A stretch of 64,000 bases of DNA from Nonomuraea turcica (GTDB lineage Bacteria > Actinomycetota > Actinomycetes > Streptosporangiales > Streptosporangiaceae), in contig NZ_JAUZQF010000002.1 in the NCBI RefSeq assembly GCF_030718205.1, positions 434,001 through 498,000 on the forward strand. The letters are read 5' to 3'. Under the pieces are notes generated by a model. The model was not told the DNA's origin and did no database searches. It saw only the letters and a program-made list of their open reading frames with translations. Positions 29,742-41,955 of the stretch are shown one piece after another (position 1 is the first letter of the stretch; every line of letters starts with the position of its first letter). The translations under genes and the position numbers were made by a program.

Positions 29742-31007
29742 TCAGGAGGCGTCGCAGGTAAGGGTGGGTGTGGCCGCGGCGCCGTTGGCGGTGAAACCGA
29801 ACGTCGTGGTGCCGTCGGGGGCGATGGAGCCGTTGTAGGCCTCGTTGCGGACGGTCACGCCGGCTCCGGAGCCGGAGCGGACGCCGTTCCACAGGTTGCT
29901 GATTGTCTGCCCGCCCGGCCAGGTCCACTCGACCGTCCAGCTGTTGACGGCGCTGGCGCCGGCGCGGACGGTGACGGTGGACTGGAAGCCGCCGGACCAG
30001 GAGTTCACGGTCTGCATCGTGGCCGTGCATTCACCGGTTCCCGGGGTGGGGGTGATGGTGGGCGTCGGACTGGGCGACGGGGAGCTTCCGAACTGGGAGA
30101 AGAACTTCCACACCTCTCCCTTGGTCCAGGTCGTGACACCACTCTCGGCGTAGGTCCCATCCACCGGACCGGGCATGTGACCGTTGTCGAACGCGGCCCA
30201 GACGACCGGATAACCGGCCCGGCACCCCGAGTAGGTGGTGACGATGTGGCTCCGGCTGCCCGAACTCGGCTCGGGCGGGTTCTGCGCGGTACAGCCGTTG
30301 TTGCGCACGAACCTGTCACGCAGCGACCGTCCCTGCGAGATGTTGAGCACCGTGTCCCCGATGCCATGCAGCCCCATGTACGCGACGGGCTGGGTTCCGC
30401 CGCTGCACCCGCTGAGCTGCGCGCCGGAGAAGACCGCGACCGCCCGGAAGACCGTCGGCCGCGAGCACGCGAGTGAGAAGCTCATCCCGCCGCCGTAGCT
30501 GAAACCGGTGGCGAAGCGCTGCGAGGTGTCGACACAGAGATCCGACTCGATGAGCCGGATCATGTCGTCGACGAAGGTGACGTCCTCACCGTTGGTATTC
30601 GCCCAGCCGTTGTTGAAGCCCTGGGGCGCGACGAAGATCGCGCCGTTGTTGGACAGCTGCCTGAGTCCGTAGAAGGACCAGGGATATCCGCTGGTTCCGC
30701 CGGAGTCGACGTCGGCGGCGGTGCCTCCTCGCCAGTGGAAGCCGAAGATCAACCGGTAGGGCGTGTTGTTCTGGTAGTTGTCGGGAAGCCGGAGGATGAA
30801 GGAGCGGTTCTTGCCGCTGGTCTGGATCGACTGCGTACCGCTCCTCAGCGTCGGGGTCTTGCCGCATCCGGCGGTCGTCGCGAGGGCGCCGGCGGGCGCC
30901 GCGGCTGTGCCGGAGTCGCTGCTCATCGCCGCACCGCCCGTGGCCAGTACGAGAAGTGCCGCGACAGCGACCGCGATCGTGGTGAATAGGGAGCCGCGTC
31001 CTGACAT
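29742..31007 (-). CDS. Secreted CE1/PHB-depolymerase-type esterase (feruloyl/acetyl xylan) with CBM2
   Basis: A 421-residue protein with a signal/anchor at the N terminus and an alpha/beta-hydrolase domain. It reads LIFGFHWRGG (oxyanion region near 90), GFSYGGGMS (nucleophile Ser170), a catalytic Asp candidate in GIGDTVLN and His in FDNGHMPG. A Ser/Thr/Pro linker (SPSPSPTPTITPTPG) leads to a family 2 cellulose/xylan-binding module ending LTCDAS. The domain order is typical of actinobacterial feruloyl or acetyl xylan esterases that free ester-linked groups from arabinoxylan. It sits 44 bp upstream of the GH27 gene on the same strand. Confidence 0.9.
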   Translation of the reverse strand: MSGRGSLFTTIAVAVAALLVLATGGAAMSSDSGTAAAPAGALATTAGCGKTPTLRSGTQSIQTSGKNRSFILRLPDNYQNNTPYRLIFGFHWRGGTAADVDSGGTSGYPWSFYGLRQLSNNGAIFVAPQGFNNGWANTNGEDVTFVDDMIRLIESDLCVDTSQRFATGFSYGGGMSFSLACSRPTVFRAVAVFSGAQLSGCSGGTQPVAYMGLHGIGDTVLNISQGRSLRDRFVRNNGCTAQNPPEPSSGSRSHIVTTYSGCRAGYPVVWAAFDNGHMPGPVDGTYAESGVTTWTKGEVWKFFSQFGSSPSPSPTPTITPTPGTGECTATMQTVNSWSGGFQSTVTVRAGASAVNSWTVEWTWPGGQTISNLWNGVRSGSGAGVTVRNEAYNGSIAPDGTTTFGFTANGAAATPTLTCDAS

Positions 31008-31101
31008 CAGGTAACTCCGATCTTGGTGCGAATTCCGATGCGTCTGGATGGAGGGCCGTTTGCTGCTCCCTTGTTCGGCGAGAGCATCGGCCGGCTTGGG
31101 G

Positions 31102-32940
31102 CTACTGGAATGAGGCGTCGTCGATGGAGAAGCCGTCGGTGCCCGCCGCCGTCTCGACGTAGAAGGTGGCGCCGGTCAGCGCTCCGCTCCATGACACGGT
31201 CGCCGTGCCGGTGAGCTGGGTCCAGCCGCCGGAGTTCACCGTCGTCACCGGTGTGAGCTGGAGATAGTTCGTCGTGCCGCCGGCGGTGACCGCCAGGGTC
31301 GCCTTCGCGCTGGGCGTGCCGCTCTGCGACCGCACCCAGACGCTCGTGGTGTAGCTCTTGCCGTTGGTGAGCTTGGTGGTCACGTCCTGGGTGGTGCCGT
31401 TCCATGACGCCGTGCGCCCGGTGATGGACAGCGCCCGCGCGCCGCCGTGCACCGGGTCGGTGACGGACGACAGGGCTCCGCCGGACGCGCCCCAGCCCGT
31501 CGTGCCGCTCTCCATGTCGCCGTTGGTCAGCAGGTTCCCGCCGGTAGCGGGGCCGCCGGTGAACTGCCACCAGTTGACGTTGAACAGGTTGCCGCTCCCG
31601 CCGGTGTACTTGAAGTAGAGGTCATGGGTGCCCGTCGCGCCGTTCACCGGGCAGGTGACGGTCGTCCACGTCTGCCAGCCGCCGGTGCCCGGCACGGTGC
31701 AGGTCCCCACCAGCGTGCCGTTGACGCCGTCGAGGTGGAGTTCGATCCGGCCGCCGCTGGTCGCGGAGGCCACTCGCGCGGTGAAGGACGTCGCGCCGGA
31801 GCCGAAGGCGACGCCCTTGACCTTGATGTGGTCGCCGTTCTCGATCCAGCCGACGTTCATGCCGCCCTCACCGGCGGGTTCGGTCTCCACGCCGGACGCC
31901 CAGGCGATCGTCTCGGCCTCCTGGCGAACGTAGGGGTTCAACGTGCCCACCTGAGGCGCCCCGGTCGTGGTCATATTGATCGTGGGGATGGTTCCGTCGG
32001 CGTTGTAGGTGAACTTCTCCACGGCCACCGAGCGGGTGAAGCCGCCACCGCCCGGCAGAGCGCCGTTGTGGTAGAAGAAGTAGGACCCGCCGTTGAAGTC
32101 GATGATTCCGGGGTGGTTCGTGAAGCTGCTGCCCTGCGTGGGCATGACCGTCCCGCGGTAGGTCCAGGGCCCGGTGGGGCCGGGGGCCGTCGAGTAACCG
32201 ATGAACTCCGAGCAGCATTTCGCCGCGAAGACGTTGTAGTAGAGGCCGTTGCGCTTGTAGACCCAGGGCCCCTCTTCGTACAGGGTCGGGCGGCTGGTGT
32301 CACCGGTGCGGGTGCCGAAGCCCGCGGTGGTGAGCGGGATCTGGGTGGGGCTGCCGGAGTACGAGATCATGTCGGCGTTGAGCCTGACGTACCAGAGGTT
32401 GGGGTTACCCCAGTACAGGTAGGCCTGCCCGTTGTCGTCGATGAAGACCGTGGGGTCGATCTCACCGTTCCTGACCAGCGGGCGCCCGATGGCGTCGGTG
32501 AACGGCCCGGTGGGGCTGTTCGAGACCCCGACGCCGATGGCCATCTGGCCGCTCGCCCGGTCTTTCACCGGGACGTACCAGTAGAACTTGCCGTTCCTGT
32601 AGACGGCCTGGCCGGCCCACGCGTCCGCGCTCGCCCAGCTGAAGGTGGCCAGGCTCATCGGCGAGCCGTGGTCGGTCCAGTTCACCATGTCCGCGGACGA
32701 CCAGACCCGCCACTCCTTCATGGTGAACCACGTCGAGCCGTCCTCGTCGTGTCCCGTGTAGAGGTAGACCCGGCCGTCGTGCACCAGTGGAGCGGGGTCG
32801 GCGGTGTAGATCGTCTGGACGATCGGGTTGTCCGCCCTGGCCGTGCCCGGAATCACCGTCACGGCGCAGAGCAGCGCCACGATCGCCAGCACGCCGAGCC
32901 TCGCCATGACGCCGAACTGAAGGGGGGATGCGACTTTCAT
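31102..32940 (-). CDS. Secreted GH43 enzyme with CBM6 and CBM4/22-like modules
   Basis: A 612-residue protein. After the signal peptide the five-bladed propeller carries the expected acidic triad: Asp in YTADPAPLV, Asp in GEIDPTVFID and Glu in LYEEGPWVYK. A CBM6 (about 340-470, RQEAETIAWASGVETEP to WWQFTGG) and a C-terminal CBM4_9/22-like sandwich follow. ATG 32940 was chosen because GGAAGG is 5 bases upstream; GTG 32946 is in frame but too close. Probable arabinofuranosidase/xylosidase on arabinoxylan. It belongs to the minus-strand cluster. Confidence 0.92.
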   Translation of the reverse strand: MKVASPLQFGVMARLGVLAIVALLCAVTVIPGTARADNPIVQTIYTADPAPLVHDGRVYLYTGHDEDGSTWFTMKEWRVWSSADMVNWTDHGSPMSLATFSWASADAWAGQAVYRNGKFYWYVPVKDRASGQMAIGVGVSNSPTGPFTDAIGRPLVRNGEIDPTVFIDDNGQAYLYWGNPNLWYVRLNADMISYSGSPTQIPLTTAGFGTRTGDTSRPTLYEEGPWVYKRNGLYYNVFAAKCCSEFIGYSTAPGPTGPWTYRGTVMPTQGSSFTNHPGIIDFNGGSYFFYHNGALPGGGGFTRSVAVEKFTYNADGTIPTINMTTTGAPQVGTLNPYVRQEAETIAWASGVETEPAGEGGMNVGWIENGDHIKVKGVAFGSGATSFTARVASATSGGRIELHLDGVNGTLVGTCTVPGTGGWQTWTTVTCPVNGATGTHDLYFKYTGGSGNLFNVNWWQFTGGPATGGNLLTNGDMESGTTGWGASGGALSSVTDPVHGGARALSITGRTASWNGTTQDVTTKLTNGKSYTTSVWVRSQSGTPSAKATLAVTAGGTTNYLQLTPVTTVNSGGWTQLTGTATVSWSGALTGATFYVETAAGTDGFSIDDASFQ

Positions 32941-32986
32941 GGTCACCTTCCGAAGTCGGGCGGGCGTGGGTGCGAGCCGCGGTGTG

Positions 32987-34348
<1,362 letters not shown>

Positions 34349-34529
34349 AACCGCTGGCCTGGTCGAGCTCCCCTAGGGCCGATGGAGGTGGTGGCGGGAC
34401 GGAGCAAACACGAGTCAGAAAGGTACTGTCAAGAGCGCCTTAACGTGCAGTGGCCGACGGAGGTGGCGCCCGAGCGCGCTCACCTCGGATTACCGAACCT
34501 GGCCGCGCTCGACCTGCAAGAGCGTCGCC

Positions 34530-34542
34530 ATGAAACTTTCAT
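34530..34542. promoter_or_regulatory. Xylanase-type palindrome ATGAAACTTTCAT
   Basis: A perfect odd palindrome around a central C in the 525-bp gap before the GH10 gene. The GAAACTTTC core resembles the conserved element known upstream of streptomycete xylanase genes. The rest of the gap, apart from the sites listed, holds no convincing gene. Confidence 0.6.
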
Positions 34543-34567
34543 GCGAACCGCACCCGAAGAGCCCAGT

Positions 34568-34647
34568 CCGAAACTTTTAAGGGCCACCATTCCCCCTTGG
34601 GCCAGCACAAGCAACGCAGACGAGGGCAGGCTTTGCCGAAAACTTTC
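34568..34647. promoter_or_regulatory. Two degenerate GAAACTTTC-like boxes
   Basis: CCGAAACTTTTAA lies at 34568-34580 and GAAAACTTTC at 34638-34647, both variants of the xylanase box at 34530. Three spaced copies upstream of the GH10 gene suggest cooperative repressor binding. Confidence 0.45.
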
Positions 34648-34822
34648 ACCGTATCCTTGACAATTTTCGGCGAGCTTCACACACTGAGTGCCCGAGGTGA
34701 TCTCCCCTACCGGCTCGGTGGTGCTCAACGTGGACTGCCGTCCCCGACACCTGTGGTGTGCGTCCCTACCGGGACGCGGCGTCGGCCCCGCGGGTGTGTC
34801 CCGCACGAACCCTTCCCCATGA

Positions 34823-36325
<1,503 letters not shown>

Positions 36326-36404
36326 GCTTCACCGGCTGCTCACCCTGGCGTCTGGGCCTGCTGACCCACAACAGCTCCACCTGCTGACCGCACCCCGGGT
36401 GCAA

Positions 36405-36440
36405 CCCTCCCTCGGCCCCGGTGGGGAGACCGAGGGAGGG
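36405..36440 (+). terminator. Hairpin terminator after the xylanase gene
   Basis: Perfect 11-bp arms CCCTCCCTCGG and CCGAGGGAGGG with a 14-base loop, 80 bp downstream of the GH10 stop. Confidence 0.75.
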
Positions 36441-36477
36441 TGAGCCACACCCGTCCGAAGCGGCCGGGTGTGGCTCA
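36441..36477 (+). terminator. Second, abutting hairpin
   Basis: Perfect 13-bp arms TGAGCCACACCCG and CGGGTGTGGCTCA with an 11-base loop, starting at the base after the first hairpin. It probably forms a tandem terminator with it. Confidence 0.7.
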
Positions 36478-36578
36478 ACAACGGTTTCTCACACTGCCGA
36501 GCGGTCCAGCCCCGACTCCGAGACAGCAACTTAACCCTAGATCCGTCGCAAATTACCCTGTTGCCAACCGGTAACTTC

Positions 36579-36593
36579 TGTGAAACTTTCACA
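36579..36593. promoter_or_regulatory. Xylanase-type palindrome TGTGAAACTTTCACA
   Basis: A perfect 15-bp palindrome around a central C, sharing the GAAACTTTC core with the boxes upstream of the GH10 gene. It is downstream of the xylanase terminators, so it probably served a promoter pointing toward 36.8 kb. Confidence 0.6.
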
Positions 36594-36770
36594 TGCACGA
36601 GCAGTGCGGCGCGATCTCCTTGGAGGCAAAACTCCAGGCGGGAAAGCGTTCCAATGGCAACGCCCAGGCCGGCGAGGGGTGCCCCTCGTTGACGCCGGGC
36701 CGGACCGTCGGATGTACTCCGCGACAACGCGCTCAGCGGAGGAGGCCACACAGCTCTCTGCAGGATCGGT

Positions 36771-36784
36771 TGTTAGCGCTAACA
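36771..36784. promoter_or_regulatory. TGTTAGCGCTAACA operator, copy 2
   Basis: Identical to copies 1 and 3. It is followed 41 bp later by AAGGAG and an ATG at 36825 whose frame resembles no protein, so it may be the promoter of a lost gene. Confidence 0.78.
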
Positions 36785-37062
36785 GCTTTCGTGGCCCATC
36801 TGCGATCTAGTCAAGGAGCCCTGGATGTCCCCCCTCATCCCCGGCGACGGCGCAGGACACACCGTTCGCTGGCATGCCATGGTCGCCACAGCTCCATATC
36901 AGTCAACGGCTCGATGCGCATCGACCCCCAGAACAGCCATGGCGGCCGCGGTTCCGCATAGCCCCTCCCCCCTGGCACCGCACGCTGCGCGTCGACCCGA
37001 TCAGCTCCTCGTCGAGCGCCACGACCGCCAAGACCTCGATCTGGGTGACCTCACTAGCGAAG
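36785..37062 (+). other. Decayed spacer between two operator copies
   Basis: A ribosome site (AAGGAG, 36814-36819) and ATG 36825 begin a 103-residue frame without a signal peptide or recognisable domain. Other frames give only short fragments. The operator-RBS-ATG arrangement matches that of a real gene start, so this is probably a remnant of a deleted CAZyme gene upstream of the GH127 gene. Nothing else was identified in the 36478-37195 gap. Confidence 0.3.
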
Positions 37063-37076
37063 TGTTAGCGCTAACA
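37063..37076. promoter_or_regulatory. TGTTAGCGCTAACA operator, copy 3
   Basis: The third identical 14-bp palindrome, 119 bp before the GH127 start codon. It likely controls the GH127-GH43-GH62 operon. Confidence 0.8.
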
Positions 37077-37195
37077 CAGCGTACGAGAGCGGCATCTCCA
37101 CGCCGACAACCATGGACAGCCTCACCGAGTGCCTGACCCGATGAACACGTGACCGGCGGCGGCCGGTCACCGCCCCCATCTCCAAGGAGCTCCGC

Positions 37196-39922
37196 ATGTC
37201 CTTGAGTCGTCGCCAGATCTTTCAGGCCGCGGGCGCGACCGCCGCGCTCTCGGTCGCCGGCCAGGTAGCCGGCGCATCCCCCGCTCTGGCCGCACTCCCC
37301 TGGGCCAGATCCGACATCGGCGTCTCGGCCTACGAGTTCGACCTCGGCCAGGTCCGGCTGACCTCCGGCCGCCTGCTGGACAACCAGAACCGCACTCTCA
37401 ACTACCTGCGCTTCGTCGATGTCGACCGGCTGCTGTACGTCTTCCGGGACAACCACCGGCTGTCCACCAACGGCGCGGCGGCCAACGGCGGCTGGGACGC
37501 GCCCAGCTTCCCGTTCCGGTCCCACATGCAGGGCCATTTCCTGACGGCGTGGGCGCAGGCCTACGCCGTGCTCGGCGACACCACCTGCCGGGACAAGGCC
37601 AACTACATGGTGGCCGAGCTGGCCCGATGTCAGGCCAACAACAGCGCCGCCGGATTCACCAACGGCTATCTGTCCGGTTTTCCCGAGTCGGACATCACGG
37701 CCGTGGAGAACCGCACCCTGACCAACGGCAACGTGCCGTACTACTGCATCCACAAGACCCTGACCGGGCTGCTGGACGTCTGGCGGCTGATCGGCAACAC
37801 CCAGGCCCGGACCGTGCTGCTGGCCCTGGCAGGGTGGGTGGACGCCCGCACGTCGCGACTCAGCTCAAGCCAGATGCAGACCATGCTCGGCACCGAGTTC
37901 GGCGGCATGAACGCCGTGCTGACGGACCTGTACCAGATGACCGGCGACTCCCGCTGGCTGACCACGGCACAACGGTTCGACCACGCGGCCGTGTTCGACC
38001 CGCTGGCCGCAGGCCAGGACCGCCTCAACGGGTTGCACGCCAACACGCAGGTGCCCAAGTGGATCGGGGCAGCCCGCGAGTACAAGGCGACGGGCACGAC
38101 CCGCTACCGTGACATCGCTGCCAACGCCTGGTCCATCACCGTCGGCGCGCACACGTACGTGAACGGCTCCAACAGCCAGGCCGAGCACTTCCGCGCTCCC
38201 AACGCGATCGCCGCCCACCTGACCAGAGACACCGGCGAGGCGTGCAACACCTACAACATGCTCAAGCTCACCCGGGAGCTGTGGCTGCTGTCGCCGACGC
38301 GGGCCGACTACTTCGACTACTACGAGAACGCCCTGCTCAACCATCTGATCGGCCAGCAGAACCCGGCAGACGCACGCGGGCACGTCACCTACTTCACCCC
38401 GCTCAACCCCGGCGGACGGCGGGGTGTCGGCCCGGCCTGGGGCGGCGGCACCTGGAGCACGGACTACAACTCCTTCTGGTGCTGCCAGGGCACCGGGATC
38501 GAGACCAACACCAAGCTGATGGACTCGATCTACTTCCACAACGGCACCACCCTGTTCGTGAACCTGTTCGTGGCCTCCACGCTCAACTGGAGCCAGCGCG
38601 GCATCACGGTCACCCAGACAACCTCGTACCCGGTCGGCGACACCATGTCGCTGCAGGTCGCAGGCAACGTGAGCGGATCGTGGACGATGCGCATCCGCAT
38701 CCCGGCCTGGACCCAGGGCGCGACGATCAGCGTCAACGGCGTGCAGCAGAACATCGCCACCACGCCGGGCGCCTACGCCGACCTCACCCGGTCGTGGGCG
38801 TCGGGCGACACCGTGACCGTGCGGCTGCCCATGCGGGTGGTCATGAAGGCCGCCAACGACAACCCCAACGTGCAAGCCATCACCTACGGCCCGGTCGTGT
38901 TGTCGGGTGACTACGGCAACACCAGCCTGTCATCGGCCCCGGCCCTGACCCCTTCCTCGATCGCCCGGACCAGCACCTCCTCCCTGGCCTTCACGGCCAC
39001 GGCCAACGGAGCGTCGGTGCGTCTGGGGCCGTTCTACGATGCTCACGATCACAACTACGTCGTCTACTGGAACACCGGTGGCCAGGGCGGCACCGGCGCG
39101 GCGAGCTTCCGGCTGGTCAACGCGGCCAGCGGGCTGGTCCTCGGCATCCAGAACATGTCCACGGCCGATGGCGGCCTGGCCCTCCAGTGGACCGACAACG
39201 GCACCGCCGACCACGACTGGGTTCCCGTCGTCGACGGCAGTGCCCTGCGGTTCCGCAACGTGCACAGCGGCAAGGTGCTCGGCGTCGAGAACATGTCGAC
39301 CGCTGACAACGCCCGGGTGCTCCAGTGGGGTGGCACCGGCACCGCCGACCACCGCTGGACGATCAGTGACGTCGGCGACGGCTCCGTCAAGATCCGCAAC
39401 GTCCACAGCTCCAAGCTGCTCGGCATCCAGAACGGCTCGACCGCCAACGGCGCCCAGGTAGTCCAGGACTCCGACAATGGCAGCCCGGACAACCAGTGGC
39501 GGTTCGTGCCGAACGGCGCGCGGCGCATCCAGAACGTAGGCACCGGGATGGTCCTCGGCGTCACCGACATGTCCACGGCCGACGGCGCGCTCGTCATCCA
39601 GTGGGGCGACACCGGCACCGCCGACCACCTGTGGACGGCGATCATCGACACCGGCGGCTACCTGCGGCTGCGCAATTCCCACAGCCAGAAGGTGCTGGGC
39701 GTGGAGAACATGGGCACCGCGTCCGGGTCGCGCGTCGTGCAGTGGGCCGACAACGGCACCGCCGACCACCGCTGGCGGCTGCGCTATGGGGCGGGCGCCG
39801 CCTTCCGCATCCAGTGCGCCAATGGCGGACGGGTCCTCGGCCTCGGCGGCGCGTCCCAGGGCGCGCAGGTCGTGCTCGCCGACGACAACGGCGCGAACAA
39901 CAACCTCTGGAGGTTCCTGTGA
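37196..39922 (+). CDS. GH127 beta-L-arabinofuranosidase, Tat-exported, with ricin-like repeats
   Basis: A 908-residue enzyme. The twin-arginine signal is SLSRRQIFQAAGATAALSVA. The (alpha/alpha)6 barrel carries the zinc-cysteine active site of the family: Glu348 and Cys350 in GEACNTYNML, and Cys429/Cys430 in FWCCQGTGIE. Beta-sandwich domains follow to about 635. The last 270 residues are about six ricin/trefoil repeats (GLVLGIQNMSTADGGLALQW and similar). It removes beta-linked L-arabinofuranose from side chains. GTG of the next gene overlaps its stop by 4 bases. The ATG follows AAGGAG. Confidence 0.94.
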   Translation: MSLSRRQIFQAAGATAALSVAGQVAGASPALAALPWARSDIGVSAYEFDLGQVRLTSGRLLDNQNRTLNYLRFVDVDRLLYVFRDNHRLSTNGAAANGGWDAPSFPFRSHMQGHFLTAWAQAYAVLGDTTCRDKANYMVAELARCQANNSAAGFTNGYLSGFPESDITAVENRTLTNGNVPYYCIHKTLTGLLDVWRLIGNTQARTVLLALAGWVDARTSRLSSSQMQTMLGTEFGGMNAVLTDLYQMTGDSRWLTTAQRFDHAAVFDPLAAGQDRLNGLHANTQVPKWIGAAREYKATGTTRYRDIAANAWSITVGAHTYVNGSNSQAEHFRAPNAIAAHLTRDTGEACNTYNMLKLTRELWLLSPTRADYFDYYENALLNHLIGQQNPADARGHVTYFTPLNPGGRRGVGPAWGGGTWSTDYNSFWCCQGTGIETNTKLMDSIYFHNGTTLFVNLFVASTLNWSQRGITVTQTTSYPVGDTMSLQVAGNVSGSWTMRIRIPAWTQGATISVNGVQQNIATTPGAYADLTRSWASGDTVTVRLPMRVVMKAANDNPNVQAITYGPVVLSGDYGNTSLSSAPALTPSSIARTSTSSLAFTATANGASVRLGPFYDAHDHNYVVYWNTGGQGGTGAASFRLVNAASGLVLGIQNMSTADGGLALQWTDNGTADHDWVPVVDGSALRFRNVHSGKVLGVENMSTADNARVLQWGGTGTADHRWTISDVGDGSVKIRNVHSSKLLGIQNGSTANGAQVVQDSDNGSPDNQWRFVPNGARRIQNVGTGMVLGVTDMSTADGALVIQWGDTGTADHLWTAIIDTGGYLRLRNSHSQKVLGVENMGTASGSRVVQWADNGTADHRWRLRYGAGAAFRIQCANGGRVLGLGGASQGAQVVLADDNGANNNLWRFL

Positions 39923-41940
39923 GGCGCGTGCTCGCGGTTCTCTCGTTACTGCTTCTCGTGGGTGTGTTCCTCACGCCCCAGGCGTCAGCGGCGACGGTCG
40001 ACACCAACGCCTGGTACGTCCTGGTGAACCGCAACAGCGGCAAGGCCCTGGACGTCTACAACCTGTCCACCGCCGACGGCGGCCGGATCACCCAGTGGAC
40101 CCGCAACAACGGCAACCAGCAGCAGTGGCAGTTCGTCGACTCCGGCGGCGGCTACTACCGGCTGAAGTCCCGGCACTCCGGCAAGGTCCTGGACGTCTCC
40201 AACTTCTCCACCGCCAACGGCGCGAACATCGTCCAATGGGCCGACCACAACGGCGCCAATCAGCAATGGAGACTCGCCGACTCCGCCGGCGGCTACATCC
40301 GGCTGATCAACCGCAACAGCAGCAAGGCCTTGGAAGTCCAGGGCGCCTCCACCGCCGACGGCGCCAACATCGTCCAGTACGACGACTGGGGCGGCAACAA
40401 CCAGCAATGGCAACTCGTCCAGGTCGGCAGCAATCCGGATCCGGGCAGCACCTACACCAACCCGGTCGTCTGGCAGGACTTCGCCGACGGCGACATCATC
40501 CGGGTCGGCGACGCCTACTACTACTCGGCCTCGACGATGCACTACTCGCCGGGCGCACCGATCCTGCGCTCCTACAACCTGGTCGACTGGGAGTACGCCG
40601 GCCATTCGGTCCCGAGGCTCGACTTCGACTCGAGCGCCTACGACCTCAACGGCGGCCGGGCGTACGTGAAGGGTATCTGGGCCTCGACCCTGAACTACCG
40701 GCCCAGCAACAGCACCTACTACTGGATCGGCTGCGTCGAGTTCAACCGGACCTACGTCTATACCGCCTCCGCCGTCGACGGCACGTGGACCAAACGCTCG
40801 CGGATCAACAACTGCTACTACGACGCCGGTCTCCTGATCGACACCAACGACACCATGTACGTCGCCTACGGCAACGGCACCATCAGCGTCGCCCAGCTCT
40901 CGGCCGATGGGCTCAGCCAGGTGCGCGCCCAGCAGGTGTTCCAGACCCCGAGCAGCGTCGGCACCCTGGAGGGCGCCCGCTTCTACAAGCGCAACGGCTA
41001 CTACTACATCTGGCTGACCCGCCCCGCCAACGGCCAGTACGTGCTCCGCTCCACCTCGCCATGGGGCCCGTACGAGATGCGCCAGGTCCTGCTGGACATG
41101 CCCGGCCCTATCTCCGGCGGCGGCGTCCCCCACCAGGGCGGGCTCGTCCAGACCCAGAACGGCGACTGGTACTACATGTCGTTCGTCGACGCCTACCCCG
41201 GCGGCCGCGTCCCGGCGCTCGCACCGATCACTTGGACCGGCGACTGGCCGACCGTGCAGACCGTCAACGGCGGCTGGGGTGTCAACTACCCGAAGCCGAA
41301 CATCCAGACCAGCCGGACCGTGGCGTCCATGATCGGTCCCGACACCTTCACCTCGGGCAGCCTCGGGCACCGCTGGGAATGGAACCACAACCCCGACACC
41401 AGCCGCTTCTCCACCGGCAACGGCCTGCGCCTGCAGACCGCGACCGTCACCGGCGACCTCTACAACGCCCGTAACACGCTGACCCACCGCATCCAGGGCC
41501 CGTCGTCGACGGCGACGATCGAGCTCGACTACTCGCAGATGGCCAACGGCGACCGCGCTGGGCTGGCCATGCTGCGCGACCAGTCGGCCTGGATCGGCGT
41601 CAAGCGCGACAACGGCGTCAACCGGGTCGTGATGACCAACGGGCTGACCATGAACAGTTCGTGGCAGACCACCGGCACCGGCACCGAGGCGGCGAGCGCG
41701 AACATCTCGGGCGGCCGGATCTGGTTGCGGGTCAGCGCCGACATCCGGCCCGGTTCCGGCAGGCAGGCCCGCTTCTCCTACAGCACCGACGGCAGCACCT
41801 TCGTGAGCCTCGGCCCGGCCTTCACCTTGAACAACGCCTGGCAGTTCTTCATGGGCTACCGCTTCGGAATCTTCAACTACGCCACCCAGTCCCTCGGCGG
41901 AGCAGTGACCGTGCACCGCTTCGACCTCACCACCCCCTGA
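39919..41940 (+). CDS. Secreted GH43 enzyme with N-terminal ricin domain
   Basis: A 673-residue protein. The start GTG 39919 overlaps the GH127 stop (GTGA) and opens a signal peptide MRRVLAVLSLLLLVGVFLTP. A ricin B trefoil (about 25-170) precedes the catalytic propeller (about 180-480) with Asp in DFADGDIIRVGD, Asp in YYDAGLLIDT and Glu in LEGARFYKR. A C-terminal beta-xylosidase-type concanavalin domain (about 485-673, FTSGSLGHRWEWNHNPD) follows. Probable exo-acting beta-xylosidase/arabinofuranosidase. The trefoil DNA is closely repeated in the next gene. Confidence 0.93.
   Translation: MRRVLAVLSLLLLVGVFLTPQASAATVDTNAWYVLVNRNSGKALDVYNLSTADGGRITQWTRNNGNQQQWQFVDSGGGYYRLKSRHSGKVLDVSNFSTANGANIVQWADHNGANQQWRLADSAGGYIRLINRNSSKALEVQGASTADGANIVQYDDWGGNNQQWQLVQVGSNPDPGSTYTNPVVWQDFADGDIIRVGDAYYYSASTMHYSPGAPILRSYNLVDWEYAGHSVPRLDFDSSAYDLNGGRAYVKGIWASTLNYRPSNSTYYWIGCVEFNRTYVYTASAVDGTWTKRSRINNCYYDAGLLIDTNDTMYVAYGNGTISVAQLSADGLSQVRAQQVFQTPSSVGTLEGARFYKRNGYYYIWLTRPANGQYVLRSTSPWGPYEMRQVLLDMPGPISGGGVPHQGGLVQTQNGDWYYMSFVDAYPGGRVPALAPITWTGDWPTVQTVNGGWGVNYPKPNIQTSRTVASMIGPDTFTSGSLGHRWEWNHNPDTSRFSTGNGLRLQTATVTGDLYNARNTLTHRIQGPSSTATIELDYSQMANGDRAGLAMLRDQSAWIGVKRDNGVNRVVMTNGLTMNSSWQTTGTGTEAASANISGGRIWLRVSADIRPGSGRQARFSYSTDGSTFVSLGPAFTLNNAWQFFMGYRFGIFNYATQSLGGAVTVHRFDLTTP
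39991..40425 (+). repeat. Direct repeat of ricin-domain coding DNA, copy 1
   Basis: 435 bp encoding the trefoil of the GH43 protein, collinear with 42046-42480. The encoded 145-residue blocks differ at about 24 positions by my count, and [19 protein letters not shown] is identical in both. This indicates domain duplication or gene conversion. Confidence 0.85.
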
Positions 41941-41955
41941 CAGAAAGGTACAGAC

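Noticed and set aside
34382..34660. Plus-strand open frame upstream of the GH10 gene
   Set aside because: No domain or ribosome site, and it overlaps several GAAACTTTC regulatory boxes.
39786..41474. 562-codon alternative frame within the GH43 gene
   Set aside because: Arg/Pro/Leu-rich shadow in another frame of a gene with full catalytic motifs.
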